Positions 1-8,637 of a stretch of DNA of 64,000 nucleotides are shown piece after piece. The number at the start of each line of letters is the position of its first letter. The stretch's first letter is position 1. The DNA is from Flavipsychrobacter sp. GTDB lineage: Bacteria; Bacteroidota; Bacteroidia; Chitinophagales; Chitinophagaceae. Position numbers and translations under genes: made by a program. Below the pieces are notes generated by a model, which saw nothing but the letters and a program-made list of their open reading frames with translations, was not told the origin of the DNA and ran no database searches. The stretch lies in assembly GCA_024508935.1 (NCBI GenBank), contig JANINW010000006.1:27873-91872 (forward strand). Reading direction: 5' to 3'.

Positions 1-134
1 TGGTGTATATATTCATTGGGCCAATGATAGGGCTGATCCATGCGCGCAGAAACAAGAAATTCAAAAAGCTGTTCCCAAACTACCACGCAGTTGTAACAGT
101 TTCTTTACAAGAAGAACTGGCAGAAAAAAACTAA
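1..134 (+). CDS. C-terminal fragment of an unidentified protein, cut by window start
   Basis: An open frame enters from the left edge (frame starting at base 3) and ends with TAA at 132-134, giving the last 43 residues of a protein. The fragment begins with a short hydrophobic stretch (VYIFIGPMIGLIHA), followed by a basic patch (RRNKKFKK) and a polar tail. That pattern fits the end of a membrane segment followed by a cytoplasmic tail. A hairpin terminator follows 16 bases after the stop, which supports a real gene end. I do not recognise the family; too little is present to assign a function. Confidence 0.55.
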   Translation, partial: VYIFIGPMIGLIHARRNKKFKKLFPNYHAVVTVSLQEELAEKN

Positions 135-150
135 GGTCTTCAAGTGTAAT

Positions 151-180
151 AAAAAAGCCACCCTTTAAGGTGTCTTTTTT
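151..180 (+). terminator. Rho-independent terminator after the partial first gene
   Basis: A-rich arm and GCCACC pair with GGTGTC and a T-run across a CTTTAA loop, with one mismatch. It ends in seven T residues on the plus strand. It separates the truncated first gene from the SemiSWEET gene. Confidence 0.6.
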
Positions 181-219
181 ATTGGTATGGTTTTTAATCA
201 TTTAGATAAAAAGGAGCGT

Positions 220-531
220 ATGAGTTTTTTATTGCTGATGGCTATGTACAAAAGACTAATAGGCATTGCAGCAGGCGTATTTACTGCAATTTCGCTCATA
301 CCACAACTTGTAAAGATCGTAAAAGAAAAGCACGGAGATGATGTATCTATTTCTATGCTGCTCATTTTATTAGGCGGGCTGATATTATGGATATGCTATG
401 GCTACCTGATAAAGGACTGGCCATTGATAATAACCAATAGCTTTTCTTTACTGTTCAACATCCTCATAATAACCTTAAAAGCCTACCATAAAAAAAGAAA
501 GCTCAAACCTAAGACGGCAGGTTATAGGTGA
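220..531 (+). CDS. SemiSWEET-type small sugar transporter (PQ-loop family)
   Basis: This is a small integral membrane protein of 103 residues from the chosen start. Three hydrophobic helices can be seen: about residues 9-30, 44-64 and 68-86. The first ends with a PQ-loop signature (SLIPQLVKI). Size and topology match SemiSWEETs, which dimerise to move sugars along their gradient. The open frame extends back to 187, but ATG at 220 has AAGGAG three bases upstream and lies clear of the preceding terminator; ATG at 238 or 244 would also give a normal length. The 3' end overlaps the convergent gene by 23 bp. The family call is strong, while the substrate cannot be inferred. Confidence 0.8.
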   Translation: MSFLLLMAMYKRLIGIAAGVFTAISLIPQLVKIVKEKHGDDVSISMLLILLGGLILWICYGYLIKDWPLIITNSFSLLFNILIITLKAYHKKRKLKPKTAGYR

Positions 532-844
532 CGCCATTGGCCGCAATATATTCCCTTATAGGCTGCGCGATCACTTCGTCTCCGTCATCTATATTACAGG
601 CAAGTATTACTACGTCATAAGCATCATCCTTGCACTGTGCCAGTGCTTCCGATAATTTTTTGTTCTTGCTGTAAGTACTAATAAAGCGTTCCAGTTCCGC
701 CTCATCATGCGGGGCCATTGTAACGTGGTCTATCACGCAACGTACAGCTGTAAGATCGGTACGTATCACTACCTCCGTATCTATCAGGTCTTCGAAATCC
801 TCACATATTTCCTCTGCCTGTTCCTTTGTAAAAGCAATCCTCAT
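509..844 (-). CDS. Hypothetical acidic protein, 111 aa
   Basis: A soluble, acidic 111-residue protein with no signal peptide or membrane helix. The N-terminal half is rich in Glu and Asp (for example CEDFEDLIDTEVV), and the rest alternates short hydrophobic and charged stretches as in a small alpha/beta fold. It lies 7 bp downstream of the symporter gene on the same strand, so it is probably the last gene of the PIG-L/symporter operon. Its end runs 23 bp into the convergent SemiSWEET gene. I do not recognise the family and assign no function. Confidence 0.6.
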   Translation of the reverse strand: MRIAFTKEQAEEICEDFEDLIDTEVVIRTDLTAVRCVIDHVTMAPHDEAELERFISTYSKNKKLSEALAQCKDDAYDVVILACNIDDGDEVIAQPIREYIAANGVTYNLPS

Positions 845-851
845 TGTTTGT

Positions 852-2534
852 TTATTTGTATCCGGTTTCTTTTGTTTTAATAGTCAAAGTGCTTATTAAT
901 ACAACCATTAATGCACCTATCACATTCAGCCATAAAAACGATACAATATTAAGATTGTAAATGACAATCACGCATATCTCTGTAATAATTGCTGCAAAAA
1001 AAACACCGTTTGCATGCGCCTTTTTTATGTAGAATGCTGTAAGGAATATACCCAATATCGTGCCATAAAATAATGACCCGAGAATATTAACCGCTTCTAT
1101 CAGCGAACCCATTTTTGTAGCGAACATGGCCACGGCAATGCAAAACACACCCCAGCCCAGCGTATGCGCACGCCCATAAAACAATTGCTGTTTTTCATTG
1201 AGATATGGATGCTTTAGCAAATGTATATCCATCATAGATGAGGCTGCGAGCGAATTGATCGCTGCAGAAATAGAGCCCCAGGAAGCCAGGAAAATAACAG
1301 CAAATAACAAGCCTACCAATCCCTTTGGAAGTGTATGCTTGATGAAGTACAGGAAAATATAATTGGTATCATTCGTATCAGAACTATACCCGTATGCGGT
1401 AACCTTGCGGCGCACGCTGTCGTGCAACCGGCTTAATTGGCCTTGGGTTTCCCGGAACTGATCGATTAAACCCGGCGATACAACCTGCCCTCCTTCTTTT
1501 GCCTGTACCAATGCAGCTGTTTGTATCCTGTATTGCTGGTGCAAAGCATTGTACTGCTGCTCTATCTCTTTCGTTTCCTGCATCCTTTCCTGCTTCATGG
1601 CATGATAAGCGCCGTCATTAAAGTATAGCGGTGCAGGATAGAAACAATAATAGGCAAACAGCAAGGCGCCTATCAGCAAAATAGAGAACTGCATAGGTAT
1701 TTTTACAATACCGTTAATCAGTAAACCCAGCTTACTCTCCTTTTCATCCTTGCCGCTTATATACCTGCCTACCTGGCTGTTATCGGTACCGAAATACGAT
1801 AGCGCCAGGAAAAACCCTCCTATCACACCACTCCATATATTGTATTTATCCTGCCAGTTGAAACTTGTGGTGATCACATTTAGCTTACCCGATTTACCGG
1901 CTACATACAGGGCATCTGAAAACCCTATACCTGCAGGCAGATTCTTCACTACCAAATAACCTGCAATACCCATAGATGCAAGAATAATTAGGAATTGAAG
2001 TTTCTGCGTATGCGCAATAGCTTTAGCACCTCCGCTAAAGGTATATACCATCAGCAAGCCGCCGGTTATAATATTGGTAACGTAAATATTCCAGCCCATA
2101 ATGGAAGACAGGATGATGGAAGGTGCGTAGATACTAATGCCGGTAGACAATCCCCTCGAGAGCAGGAATAATATGGCGGTCAGCAATCTCGTTTTTCGGT
2201 CGAAGCGCTGCTCGAGATATTCGTAGGCGGTATATACATTCAGTTTTTTGAAAATGGGTATGAAGGTGATGCAGATGACCACCATTGCAATGGGTAAACC
2301 GAAATAATATTGCACAAAGCGCATACCATCGGTATACGCCTGCCCCGGTGCCGATAAAAATGTTATTGCACTGGCTTGCGTAGCCATAATACCCAGCAAC
2401 ACTATATACCAGGGCATATTCTTATCTGCTAGCAGGTAAGTATCAGCACCATGCTGACCACGACCTTTATACACGCCGTAGCTGATGATGCCTAAAAGTG
2501 TAGCAAATAATATGATCCAGTCTATAGCGCTCAT
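852..2534 (-). CDS. Sodium:solute symporter (SSS family) with a coiled-coil insert
   Basis: This is a multi-helix inner-membrane transporter of about 560 residues, with the N-terminal pattern of SSS permeases (ADTYLLADKNMPWY, then ITFLSAPGQAY). Such proteins use the sodium gradient to import sugars, amino acids or similar solutes. The open frame begins further upstream, but ATG at 2534 overlaps the stop of a 34-codon ORF as ATGA, starts just before the first helix and gives the family length. Residues about 311-381 form a polar, Gln/Glu/Arg-rich insert with heptad-like spacing between two helices; this is unusual and suggests a coiled-coil loop. It is downstream of a secreted PIG-L deacetylase, so its substrate may be a deacetylated sugar. 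That last point is inference. Confidence 0.88.
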   Translation of the reverse strand: MSAIDWIILFATLLGIISYGVYKGRGQHGADTYLLADKNMPWYIVLLGIMATQASAITFLSAPGQAYTDGMRFVQYYFGLPIAMVVICITFIPIFKKLNVYTAYEYLEQRFDRKTRLLTAILFLLSRGLSTGISIYAPSIILSSIMGWNIYVTNIITGGLLMVYTFSGGAKAIAHTQKLQFLIILASMGIAGYLVVKNLPAGIGFSDALYVAGKSGKLNVITTSFNWQDKYNIWSGVIGGFFLALSYFGTDNSQVGRYISGKDEKESKLGLLINGIVKIPMQFSILLIGALLFAYYCFYPAPLYFNDGAYHAMKQERMQETKEIEQQYNALHQQYRIQTAALVQAKEGGQVVSPGLIDQFRETQGQLSRLHDSVRRKVTAYGYSSDTNDTNYIFLYFIKHTLPKGLVGLLFAVIFLASWGSISAAINSLAASSMMDIHLLKHPYLNEKQQLFYGRAHTLGWGVFCIAVAMFATKMGSLIEAVNILGSLFYGTILGIFLTAFYIKKAHANGVFFAAIITEICVIVIYNLNIVSFLWLNVIGALMVVLISTLTIKTKETGYK

Positions 2535-2635
2535 GCCCAGTATTGGGTAAACAGGTAGTATAAAACAATTTGAAGCAGCAGTACTGCCAGTACTGCTGCA
2601 TACCATTTATTCCATTTTTCTTTTTGCAGCCGCAT
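2531..2635 (-). CDS. 34-residue single-helix membrane peptide between deacetylase and symporter
   Basis: Translation from ATG at 2635 gives a 34-residue peptide. A basic, Trp-containing head (MRLQKEKWNKWY) is followed by one hydrophobic helix (AAVLAVLLLQIVLYYLF) and a short tail (TQYWA). The ATG lies three bases after the TAA of the PIG-L gene, and the TGA overlaps the symporter ATG as ATGA. This tight fit between two genes argues for a translated, coupled gene. Small accessory proteins are known next to some SSS symporters, so a stabilising subunit is the likeliest role, but this is inference. Gene callers with a length cutoff would miss it and extend the symporter start instead. Confidence 0.6.
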   Translation of the reverse strand: MRLQKEKWNKWYAAVLAVLLLQIVLYYLFTQYWA

Positions 2636-2638
2636 ACT

Positions 2639-5095
2639 TTATTTTCCTATGCTCAGCATATTCATCATCAGCCTTATTGCCCCTTTATTACCTGCCGGCA
2701 ACTGGCGGAAGAAAGATAAAGAGGTATAGATATAATGTCCTTTACCATACGGTGCATACAGTGTACTGCCGGTAAGCGGCTGTTCGCCGGTATCGTGCAT
2801 ACTGAAGAGCGCCTGGTATTTCTCATCATACTTTATAGGATAGTATAAACCACGCTCCTGCACCCAGTCACTGAAGTCGTCATTGGTAATGACGTTTGGA
2901 TAGCTCATCAGTTTATGCTTCGGCAAAAGAAAATCTACTTTAGCATCTTCTTCAGTGGTTCTCTGCGAAGTAAGCGTCAGCGGATAAGGTCCTATATTGG
3001 TTGTAGACATATCCTGCAGGGTATTATACTGCATTACAAGCGTTCCGCCATTATGTACATATTCTAGCAGCGGGTGCATCCACAATGCCATACGCTTTTC
3101 AGTGTTTACAGCGCGCACCCCAACTAATACTGCATCGTATTTCTTCAGTTTGTCGGCGTGCATGTCTTCCGCTTTCAAAACATCTACCTGCAAACCGGTT
3201 AGCGACAGGATATTGCCTGTCAGATCTCCAGCGCCCGGGATATAACCTATGCGTTTAGCCGTGGTTTTCCAATTTGGCTTCAACACCTTGATAGCAGTCC
3301 GTGTAAAATATTGCAGCGTGGGTATATGCTCATACTGTATGAGGTTTTGCTTCCTGTTTGCATAATCTGCATCTGAAGACAGGTCTGCATACAGTGTGAA
3401 GTCGCTGTTGATGTTTTTAGTCTTTTCTGCCGGTATCGTTAATGTAATAGTCGTATCTCCTTTAGGAAGATTCAGATTATCGGCTACAGCAGATTGCATA
3501 TTGCCATATACTCTCAGGCGTCCGTTATGAATATCTTTAAATGCACGGATATGCACCTCTGCCTTAATGCTGCCATCCGGCTGCATCACCAGCAGGTTTC
3601 CTGAAGTAAAATCCAAAGACGCTGGTGGAACAATACGTAGCGGCTCTATCATATCGCCATGTGTAGGATCCAATTTTTTATACGACAATGGCACCTGCAT
3701 ATCGAAATAATTGCTTCCGATCTTTACACGCACGGTAGCAGCTAAAGTATTAGGTGCTTCTGGATAACCTCTTTGCATTGCGTTGCCGGGTGTATAATGG
3801 TCATTTGCCGGGCCAACCTGCGATAGCCAATATGGTTCTGTAACCGGTGTATTGGCAGGTATCGTTATATTATGGTCAAGCGTAAACAAAGTGTCTTCAC
3901 TCAGCCTGATATTAGTAGTTGTATCAGCATCCGGCCATTTGATAGATTTTACCCTCACCGGCATACCTGCACGGGCTATCATACGCAACGTAAATGGCAT
4001 TTTACTGCCGGCTGTAGCCTCGGGCTGTTTAGTGGTCAGCTCTGCCATTATACCGGCGCAGTGCAAAATAATTTCATCTAGCTCTGCAAGCTTCTGCGTA
4101 CGCCAGTAGGCATTCTCTACAGTCTCTATTTGTTTACGGAGCGCCATCAACGATTCCAGGCTTTCTTCGGGATGCCTGAAATTATATGTCTTCAATATTT
4201 GCCTGATAGCATCGCCTATCTCTGGCCTGTCTACACGGTTCCAGGTGATATCTATACCATCAAACAGCGATTCAGATAATGAATCTCCGTCCACGTACTT
4301 AAAGTATTCTGTTTGCACACCCGGTACACTTGGCGTGCCAGCACCCTGGCTGCGATGTATGCTGCGGCTAATACCGGCCAATTCACCCGAGCCCATGCCT
4401 GACAAAGGGCTGTATTGCCCAACAGGTAGTTTCAACTGGTTCTCAGCAGTCGTATTGCGGTCACCAAATTTGAAGGTATTCCATACCAGGCTTTTCGGGC
4501 TCCACGGTTTAACATAGGCCAGCTGGTCGGTAAATTGGGTTTTATCGCCTGCAGCTTTAAATGCTTTTTCTGCTATAATCGCCGAAGCGGCATGTTGCCC
4601 ATGGCCTGCCTGTTCATTAGGCGGAAAGCGACAGATGATCACATCGGGCCTGAACTTGCGTATGACCCATACAGCATCTTCTGTCAGCCATTGTGCATTC
4701 CAGTGCTTAAATGTTTCATTGTAGTTTTTAGAAAAACCAAAATCTACCGCGCGCGAAAAATATTGTTCGGCGCCATCCAGTTTACGCGCTTCTATCAGTT
4801 CGTGGGTACGTATCAATCCAAGGGCGGCACCTTGTTCTGTGCCCAATATATTCTGCCCTCCATCACCTCGTGTAAGTGAGAAGTAAGCAGTACGGATATT
4901 TTTTTCATTTACCAGCCATGCCAGCAAACGAGTATTTTCATCATCGGGGTGGGCAGCGAAATAGAGTACATTGGTCAGGTTCTTAAGCTGCGCTATTTCA
5001 TGGTATATCTGCGCCGAGTTGGCAGGCCTTACCTGTTGTGCGGTAGTGTGTTGATATGCAGCCAATGCTGCCAGTGCCAGTAGTATTTTCTTCAT
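2639..5095 (-). CDS. Secreted PIG-L family deacetylase, two-domain
   Basis: An 818-residue exported protein with a signal peptide of about 19 residues ending in TTAQ. Residues about 40-260 form a PIG-L/LmbE N-acetyl-sugar deacetylase domain. The zinc motif AAHPDDEN has His49, Asp51 and Asp52, and a second metal or catalytic site lies in AGHGQHAAS (His165, His168). The C-terminal third (residues about 600-818) resembles the class-I glutamine-amidotransferase-like fold found on bacterial PIG-L fusions. The likely reaction is zinc-dependent removal of acetyl from N-acetylated sugars in the periplasm. It begins an operon with the 34-residue peptide and symporter. The sugar substrate is unknown. 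Confidence 0.88.
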   Translation of the reverse strand: MKKILLALAALAAYQHTTAQQVRPANSAQIYHEIAQLKNLTNVLYFAAHPDDENTRLLAWLVNEKNIRTAYFSLTRGDGGQNILGTEQGAALGLIRTHELIEARKLDGAEQYFSRAVDFGFSKNYNETFKHWNAQWLTEDAVWVIRKFRPDVIICRFPPNEQAGHGQHAASAIIAEKAFKAAGDKTQFTDQLAYVKPWSPKSLVWNTFKFGDRNTTAENQLKLPVGQYSPLSGMGSGELAGISRSIHRSQGAGTPSVPGVQTEYFKYVDGDSLSESLFDGIDITWNRVDRPEIGDAIRQILKTYNFRHPEESLESLMALRKQIETVENAYWRTQKLAELDEIILHCAGIMAELTTKQPEATAGSKMPFTLRMIARAGMPVRVKSIKWPDADTTTNIRLSEDTLFTLDHNITIPANTPVTEPYWLSQVGPANDHYTPGNAMQRGYPEAPNTLAATVRVKIGSNYFDMQVPLSYKKLDPTHGDMIEPLRIVPPASLDFTSGNLLVMQPDGSIKAEVHIRAFKDIHNGRLRVYGNMQSAVADNLNLPKGDTTITLTIPAEKTKNINSDFTLYADLSSDADYANRKQNLIQYEHIPTLQYFTRTAIKVLKPNWKTTAKRIGYIPGAGDLTGNILSLTGLQVDVLKAEDMHADKLKKYDAVLVGVRAVNTEKRMALWMHPLLEYVHNGGTLVMQYNTLQDMSTTNIGPYPLTLTSQRTTEEDAKVDFLLPKHKLMSYPNVITNDDFSDWVQERGLYYPIKYDEKYQALFSMHDTGEQPLTGSTLYAPYGKGHYIYTSLSFFRQLPAGNKGAIRLMMNMLSIGK

Positions 5096-5110
5096 GATAT
5101 CTGTAAAAAT

Positions 5111-5139
5111 AAACCCACAGCGTTAATAGCCGTGGGTTT
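5111..5139 (-). terminator. Terminator after the DUF2911 gene
   Basis: The arms AAACCCAC and GTGGGTTT pair, with further GC pairing inside. On the minus strand the hairpin is followed by TTTATTTTT. It lies between the DUF2911 gene and the PIG-L start and would end transcription of the former. Confidence 0.65.
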
Positions 5140-5164
5140 TAGGTTTTTATAAGTTTTTACATGC

Positions 5165-6004
5165 TTACATTTTGTTTGCAGCATCAATTATTTTCTGCCC
5201 CTGGCTTACATAGTCTGCTTCAAAAGCAGAACCTTTAGCAGTTTCCATAGAAGTTTTAGCTGCAGTGATAGCATCCTGCTTTTTACCCAGTTTCTGAGCT
5301 ATACGTGCTTTCAGCATCCACATATAGAAAGCCTTAGGATTTTGCTCTACCGCTTTGTTTACATAGCTGTATGCTTTATCCAGGTTCTGGTTTGTTTCAA
5401 AATAGTAGCTGGCTGCCTGGTAGTAAGGTATAGAAGGATTGTTGATAGCCTGGTCGATAGATTTATTCAGGCGCTCTTCATTATCAGCTTTTACAGGTAT
5501 TACAACCTTAGTTTTCTCCCAAACCAGTTCTATATTGCAGCTATTGAAAGTGATATTGCCAATATTGATCGTAAAGGTATTGGTCAGTTTTTCCTGCGTC
5601 CTTGCTTTTACTTTAAAGCGGGTTATATCATCTGCTTTGTCATAACCGGCTGTACCCCAGTTACCTGTACCTTTATTGAATATAACTTCCCAGTCTTCTT
5701 TACCCGGAATTGTATATAAAGCGTATTCACCTGCTTTGAACAAGGTATTATTGATGATCACATCCTCGCCGAATTTTATTTTTGTGGCAGAGTTAGCCCC
5801 GGTGCGCCATACATTGCCATAAGGCACCAGGTCGCCAAATATTTTACGGCCGCGCATAGAAGGACGGCTGTAAGTGATCTCTATACTTGAGGTAGAAAAA
5901 TCCTGGCTGATCTTAGCGCCTGGGCTCAGTGCAGGTAATTTCAGTTGTGCAGAAGCATCGGCTACAGAAAAGAACAATGCTAATGCAAGTAATACTTGTT
6001 TCAT
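5165..6004 (-). CDS. DUF2911 protein with C-terminal TPR-like repeats, exported
   Basis: A 279-residue exported protein. From ATG at 6004 it has a classical signal peptide ending in SVADASAQ; the frame reaches back to 6028, but the 8 extra residues would precede the signal peptide. Residues about 25-140 carry the DUF2911 signature (ITYSRPSMRGRKIFG, VWRTGANSATKI, AGEYALYTIPG), a domain common in Bacteroidota periplasmic proteins and without a defined activity. The C-terminal 100 residues contain TPR-like helices with repeated Tyr/Ala spacing (PYYQAASYYFETNQNLDKAY). Terminators flank it downstream, so it is probably monocistronic. Confidence 0.85.
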   Translation of the reverse strand: MKQVLLALALFFSVADASAQLKLPALSPGAKISQDFSTSSIEITYSRPSMRGRKIFGDLVPYGNVWRTGANSATKIKFGEDVIINNTLFKAGEYALYTIPGKEDWEVIFNKGTGNWGTAGYDKADDITRFKVKARTQEKLTNTFTINIGNITFNSCNIELVWEKTKVVIPVKADNEERLNKSIDQAINNPSIPYYQAASYYFETNQNLDKAYSYVNKAVEQNPKAFYMWMLKARIAQKLGKKQDAITAAKTSMETAKGSAFEADYVSQGQKIIDAANKM

Positions 6005-6145
6005 ATGTTGTGTGATTTTGCGAGACACAAAAATATAGGTTTCATGTAGCTACACAAAAGTTATTATCTATAGGGCCTAAAGATTTTATAAATAGCCCGT
6101 TTAAAACAGAATGCTATTTAACTTGCAGCCCTCAAACATATTTTC

Positions 6146-6442
6146 ATGGATCATACAATCAATTTAGCCATACAGGTACTACCATTACATAAAGACCAGC
6201 AGGAAGCGTATGCCATTATAGACGAGGCCATCGCCTGTATCAACAGGTCTGGCCTGAAATACTTGGTTTGCCCTTTCGAAACAGTAATAGAAGGCCCTTA
6301 TGATCAAGTGATGAAACTGGTGGACGAAATACAGGATACATGCCGCACCGCAGGGGCAAGCTCTATCCTTATCAATATGAAGCTACACCGCAGCTTTGAA
6401 AAAGACATGGCTATTGACGATAAAATAGGCAAGTACAAATAA
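6146..6442 (+). CDS. Thiamine-binding protein (MTH1187/YkoF-like, DUF77 family)
   Basis: A 98-residue cytosolic protein with the compact ferredoxin-like pattern of the DUF77/MTH1187 family: beta (INLAIQVLP), helix (AYAIIDEAIACINRSG), beta (YLVCPFETVIEG), helix (YDQVMKLVDEIQDTCRTAG) and beta (SILINMKLHR). Members bind thiamine or related ligands and form tetramers. The length matches the family. It precedes pyrF by 28 bp, and a promoter-like TACCTTTG lies between them, so pyrF may also be transcribed separately. Confidence 0.82.
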   Translation: MDHTINLAIQVLPLHKDQQEAYAIIDEAIACINRSGLKYLVCPFETVIEGPYDQVMKLVDEIQDTCRTAGASSILINMKLHRSFEKDMAIDDKIGKYK

Positions 6443-6443
6443 T

Positions 6444-6451
6444 TACCTTTG
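6444..6451 (+). promoter_or_regulatory. Promoter -7 element ahead of pyrF
   Basis: TACCTTTG matches the Bacteroidota -7 consensus TAnnTTTG and lies 20 bases before the pyrF start, directly after the stop of the previous gene. I see no clear -33 TTTG at the usual distance. Confidence 0.35.
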
Positions 6452-6470
6452 CAGCCCAATAGGAATTGTT

Positions 6471-7271
6471 ATGAACCGCACGCAACTGGTAAATGCCATC
6501 AGGGAAAAGAAATCTGTATTATGTGTAGGACTGGACACGGACACTACCAAAATACCCAAACATCTTTTTGCAGAAGAAGACCCCGTATTTGCTTTTAATA
6601 AGGCTATTATAGATGCTACAAAAGATTATACGGTAGCTTATAAAATAAATACGGCATTCTACGAGGCGCAAGGCATCAAGGGCTGGATAAGCCTGGGCAA
6701 GACCCTTGACTACATTCCGAAAGACATATTTACTATTGCCGATGCCAAACGGGGTGATATAGGCAATACGGCTGAGCAATATGCACTTACCTTTTTTAAT
6801 ACCTACCCTTTCGACAGTGTAACGGTGGCGCCATACATGGGTTCTGATAGTGTAAAACCATTTTTGCAGTTTGAAGGTAACTGGGCGATTGTATTGGGGC
6901 TGACTTCAAACGCAGGCAGTGCTGATTTCCAATTACAGCAATGCGGTGATGAATTGCTGTACGAAAAAGTATTGAAGACAGTAGCCGGCTGGGGCAACCC
7001 GGGCAACCTGATGTTTGTAATAGGCGCTACCCGCATGGAGCAACTGAAACATATACGCACCATCCTGCCCGATCATTTCTTTTTAGTGCCAGGCGTAGGT
7101 GCGCAGGGCGGCGATGTAGATACTGTATGCCAAAATGCTATGAATAAAGATGGCGGTATTCTTATAAACGTTTCCCGCGGCGTGATATATGTAAGCGAGG
7201 GGCAGGATTTTGCTGAACGTGCCGGCGAAGCAGCGAAAGCTTACCAGCAGCAAATGGCTGCTTATTTATAA
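6471..7271 (+). CDS. pyrF: Orotidine-5'-phosphate decarboxylase
   Basis: This enzyme converts OMP to UMP, the last step of de novo pyrimidine synthesis, in the cytoplasm. The 266-residue length fits the longer type-2 PyrF. The catalytic signature D-x-K-x-x-D is present as DAKRGD (Asp91, Lys93, Asp96). Other family segments are VGLDTD near the N-terminus, VAPYMGSDSVKPF, and VPGVGAQGGD for phosphate binding. The ATG at 6471 is the first in frame and is preceded by a -7 promoter element. Confidence 0.95.
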   Translation: MNRTQLVNAIREKKSVLCVGLDTDTTKIPKHLFAEEDPVFAFNKAIIDATKDYTVAYKINTAFYEAQGIKGWISLGKTLDYIPKDIFTIADAKRGDIGNTAEQYALTFFNTYPFDSVTVAPYMGSDSVKPFLQFEGNWAIVLGLTSNAGSADFQLQQCGDELLYEKVLKTVAGWGNPGNLMFVIGATRMEQLKHIRTILPDHFFLVPGVGAQGGDVDTVCQNAMNKDGGILINVSRGVIYVSEGQDFAERAGEAAKAYQQQMAAYL

Positions 7272-7362
7272 TTGCAAGGATCAGCAGTTAAGGTGAGGTA
7301 AACATTAAAGAGGTGTTTTTTTACCTTTTAAGTTTTTATTTTTAAATCATCAATTGTCCCCT

Positions 7363-8628
7363 ATGCAAGAAAAACTGTTGCAGTTCATCTGGCAACATAG
7401 CCTGTATAATCCTGCCAACCTGGAAACTACTGACGGAGAGCCTTTAACTATTATTTCCCCCGGACGCTATAATACCGATGCCGGCCCCGATTTCTTAGAA
7501 GCTAAAATACGTGTGGGCAATACTATGCTCGCCGGGCATATAGAGCTGCACGTAAATACGGGTGACTGGCACAAACACGGTCATCAGCACGATGATGCTT
7601 ATAAAAATATCATCCTGCATGTGGTACATACCGATGATGCACCAAAAGTAGCCGATCATATCCCGGTACTGGAACTCAAAAAACATATTCCTGCAACGGT
7701 GCTTTCGGGTTATGCATCATTAGAAAATACACCAGAACGCATCCCCTGCTCCAGGCAACTGCATACTGTAAAAGACATTACTAAAGAAAGCTGGCTAAGC
7801 CGCTTGCTGGCCGAACGCTGGGAAGAAAAGCTGCAAACCTGGCATGAACTGCTGGAGCAGTCTGCGGGCGACTGGCGTAGCCTTATGTACTGGCGTACGG
7901 CTGCCAATTTTGGGTTTAAGGTAAACGCTACTCCCTTCCTGATGCTGGCACAATCACTGCCATTGAATATACTGGCAAAGCACCGAGAAAACCTGCAGCA
8001 GGTGGAAGCGCTATTGTTTGGGCAGGCAGGAATGCTGAATGGAACATTTAAAGACGATTACCCTAATGCCCTGAAAAAGGAATATGATTACCTGAAGGTT
8101 AAATACAAACTGGATCCTGTCCCTGCACACCTTTGGAAATTCCTTCGCCTGAGACCTGCTAATTTCCCCACTATACGCATAGCACAATTTGCTGCACTAG
8201 TGCATAGATCGCTCCACCTTTTCTCGCAAATAATTGAAGTGTATACGGTAAAAGAAATAGAACCACTTATAGATGTGACTGCAAGTAGCTATTGGGATGA
8301 CCATTACACCTTCGATGAACCAGCCGACATTGCATCAAAAAAGCACCTGGGAAAATCTTCTGTACTCAATATTATCATTAACACCATTGCCCCTATCCAG
8401 TTCCTGTATGCAGGCGAGCAAGGCTCATCGAAACAGCAGGACAAAGCACTGCAACTGCTGGATTCCGTACCCGCGGAGAAAAACAATATTATCAATCAAT
8501 GGCAGGACATAGGCTGGAAGCCAGCCAATGCATCGCAGGCACAGGCTATGATACAATTATACAACCAGTACTGCACCCAAAAACGCTGCCTGGAATGTAG
8601 TATAGGGTTGAGTATTTTGAAAAACTAA
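7363..8628 (+). CDS. DUF2851 family protein
   Basis: A cytosolic protein of about 421 residues with the DUF2851 hallmarks: an N-terminal LLQFIWQHSLYNP segment, then PGRYNTDAGPDFLEAKIRV and LAGHIELHVNTGDWHKHGHQ. The second part looks like a nuclease-type core: Asp and Glu followed by a beta strand and conserved His residues. That resemblance is my reading rather than an established function. The frame also opens at a TTG at 7354, but the ATG at 7363 matches the usual start. It converges on osmC-like with only 9 bp between stops. Confidence 0.85.
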   Translation: MQEKLLQFIWQHSLYNPANLETTDGEPLTIISPGRYNTDAGPDFLEAKIRVGNTMLAGHIELHVNTGDWHKHGHQHDDAYKNIILHVVHTDDAPKVADHIPVLELKKHIPATVLSGYASLENTPERIPCSRQLHTVKDITKESWLSRLLAERWEEKLQTWHELLEQSAGDWRSLMYWRTAANFGFKVNATPFLMLAQSLPLNILAKHRENLQQVEALLFGQAGMLNGTFKDDYPNALKKEYDYLKVKYKLDPVPAHLWKFLRLRPANFPTIRIAQFAALVHRSLHLFSQIIEVYTVKEIEPLIDVTASSYWDDHYTFDEPADIASKKHLGKSSVLNIIINTIAPIQFLYAGEQGSSKQQDKALQLLDSVPAEKNNIINQWQDIGWKPANASQAQAMIQLYNQYCTQKRCLECSIGLSILKN

Positions 8629-8637
8629 TATTAAAAT

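Noticed and set aside
7304..7338. Possible hairpin between pyrF and the DUF2851 gene
   Set aside because: Only about seven A/T-rich pairs with a long loop can be formed, so a terminator is not supported.
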